Origin: Rheinheimera sp.
GTDB taxonomy: Bacteria; Pseudomonadota; Gammaproteobacteria; Enterobacterales; Alteromonadaceae
DNA length: 21,666 nt
Assembly: GCA_003482455.1 (NCBI GenBank)
Contig: DMYW01000050.1
Coordinates: forward strand, 325-21,990
Direction of reading: 5' to 3'
In this document: positions 21,114-21,666 of the stretch, in pieces
How the letters are laid out: each line of letters opens with the position of its first letter
Numbering within the stretch: position 1 is the first letter of the stretch
Notes under the pieces: generated by a model
Database searches by the model: none
Told to the model about the DNA's origin: nothing
What the model saw: the letters and a program-made list of their open reading frames with translations, nothing else
Made by a program: the position numbers and the translations under genes

Positions 21114-21666
21114 GTGATTAACGATATTCTGAAAGACGGCAAAAGCCGGATGGAAAAAAGCGTCGAAGCGCTGAAAAACCAATTGTCTAAAATCCGCACT
21201 GGCCGCGCTCACCCAAGCTTGTTAGACAGCATCCATGTGTCTTATTACGGTGTGGATACACCGCTCAAGCAATGCGCTAACGTCTCGGTGGAAGACGCAC
21301 GTACATTGATGATTACCGTGTTTGACCGCAGCTTGATCCAAGCGGTGGAAAAAGCCATTTTAAGTTCTGACTTGGGTTTGAACCCAGTCACCGCAGGCAC
21401 CAGCATGCGCATTCCATTGCCACCACTGACCGAAGAGCGTCGCCGTGACTTAGTCAAAGTGGTACGTGGCGAAGCCGAAGGCGCCCGCGTTGCGGTCCGT
21501 AACATCCGTCGCGATGCCAATGCGGACTTAAAAGCCTTACTGAAAGAAAAAGAAATCAGTGAAGATGACGAGCGCCGCGCATCAGATGAAATCCAAAAGT
21601 TGACCGACCTGTTCGTCAAAAAAGTTGACGAAGTGTTAGCGGCGAAAGAAAAGGAACTGATGGAAG
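21114..21666 (+). CDS. frr: Ribosome recycling factor (3' end cut by window)
   Basis: RRF splits post-termination ribosomes together with EF-G. From GTG 21114 there are 184 codons in frame plus one base. The product is collinear with E. coli RRF (185 aa): 'ILKDGKSRMEKSVEALKNQL', 'IRTGRAHPSLLD', 'FDRSLIQAVEKAILSSDLGLNP', 'PLPPLTEERRRDLVKVVRGE' and 'KEISEDDERR'. Only about one residue and the stop codon are missing. I take GTG as the start because AAGGA lies eight bases upstream and the family begins 'MI.DI..D'; there is no nearby ATG before codon 13. It is cotranscribed with pyrH. Confidence 0.97.
   Translation, partial: MINDILKDGKSRMEKSVEALKNQLSKIRTGRAHPSLLDSIHVSYYGVDTPLKQCANVSVEDARTLMITVFDRSLIQAVEKAILSSDLGLNPVTAGTSMRIPLPPLTEERRRDLVKVVRGEAEGARVAVRNIRRDANADLKALLKEKEISEDDERRASDEIQKLTDLFVKKVDEVLAAKEKELME

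Noticed and set aside
1..21666. Prophage, IS element, CRISPR array, toxin-antitoxin or defence system
   Set aside because: I looked on both strands and found no transposase, integrase, repeat-spacer array or typical defence genes; the content is core metabolism, translation and envelope genes.

Overview
The window is chromosomal DNA of a gammaproteobacterium. Syd, YqcC, DUF3301, DUF3192, a 280-residue QueF and the divergent map / rpsB-tsf-pyrH-frr arrangement are all typical of that class. The mix of genes, including a large Oar-like TonB-dependent receptor and an M61 peptidase, suggests Rheinheimera, Alishewanella or another Alteromonadales/Chromatiaceae relative; this genus guess is inference. 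There is no phage, IS element, CRISPR array, tRNA or rRNA. Nearly every protein gene belongs to a known family.

Layout. (1) 1-2954, minus strand: a GGDEF diguanylate cyclase followed 49 bp later by ppnN, a nucleotide nucleosidase cut by the window edge. (2) 2955-3370: an intergenic region with a very short ORF (20 aa) on the minus strand, its own predicted promoter and a strong terminator, so possibly a small mRNA or dual-function sRNA of about 165 nt. It also holds a 20-bp perfect palindrome. (3) 3371-5146, plus: exported M61 metallopeptidase with a PDZ domain, ending at a terminator shared with convergent queF. (4) 5208-10428: the enterobacterial-type neighbourhood ppnN/queF/syd/yqcC/truC, here split by a coupled pair (small winged-helix-like protein plus DUF2310 zinc-ribbon protein), a DUF3192 lipoprotein, an Mpo1-like membrane protein and a DUF3301 protein. 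(5) 10429-13918: a long upstream region, a 991-residue TonB-dependent receptor with an EF-hand-like loop, then a run of four strong hairpins. (6) 13923-18203, minus: map-glnD-dapD. (7) 18204-21666, plus: a divergent promoter region, a structured rpsB leader that fits ribosomal protein S2 autoregulation, then rpsB, tsf, pyrH and frr (frr is cut about one codon before its stop).

How the genes work together. Segments 6 and 7 are core translation and nitrogen/lysine metabolism: methionine aminopeptidase processes new proteins, GlnD senses glutamine through PII, DapD makes a lysine/peptidoglycan precursor, and S2, EF-Ts, UMP kinase and ribosome recycling factor support translation and pyrimidine supply. 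Segment 4 combines tRNA modification (QueF for queuosine, TruC for pseudouridine 65) with Syd quality control of SecY. Segment 1 couples cyclic-di-GMP synthesis to PpnN, whose E. coli relative is controlled by (p)ppGpp.

I did not find a clearly new multi-gene system. The best candidates for something undescribed are the terminator-bounded 20-aa ORF at 3042-3244, the small DNA-binding-like/DUF2310 pair at 6852-7935, and the regulatory architecture between map and rpsB.
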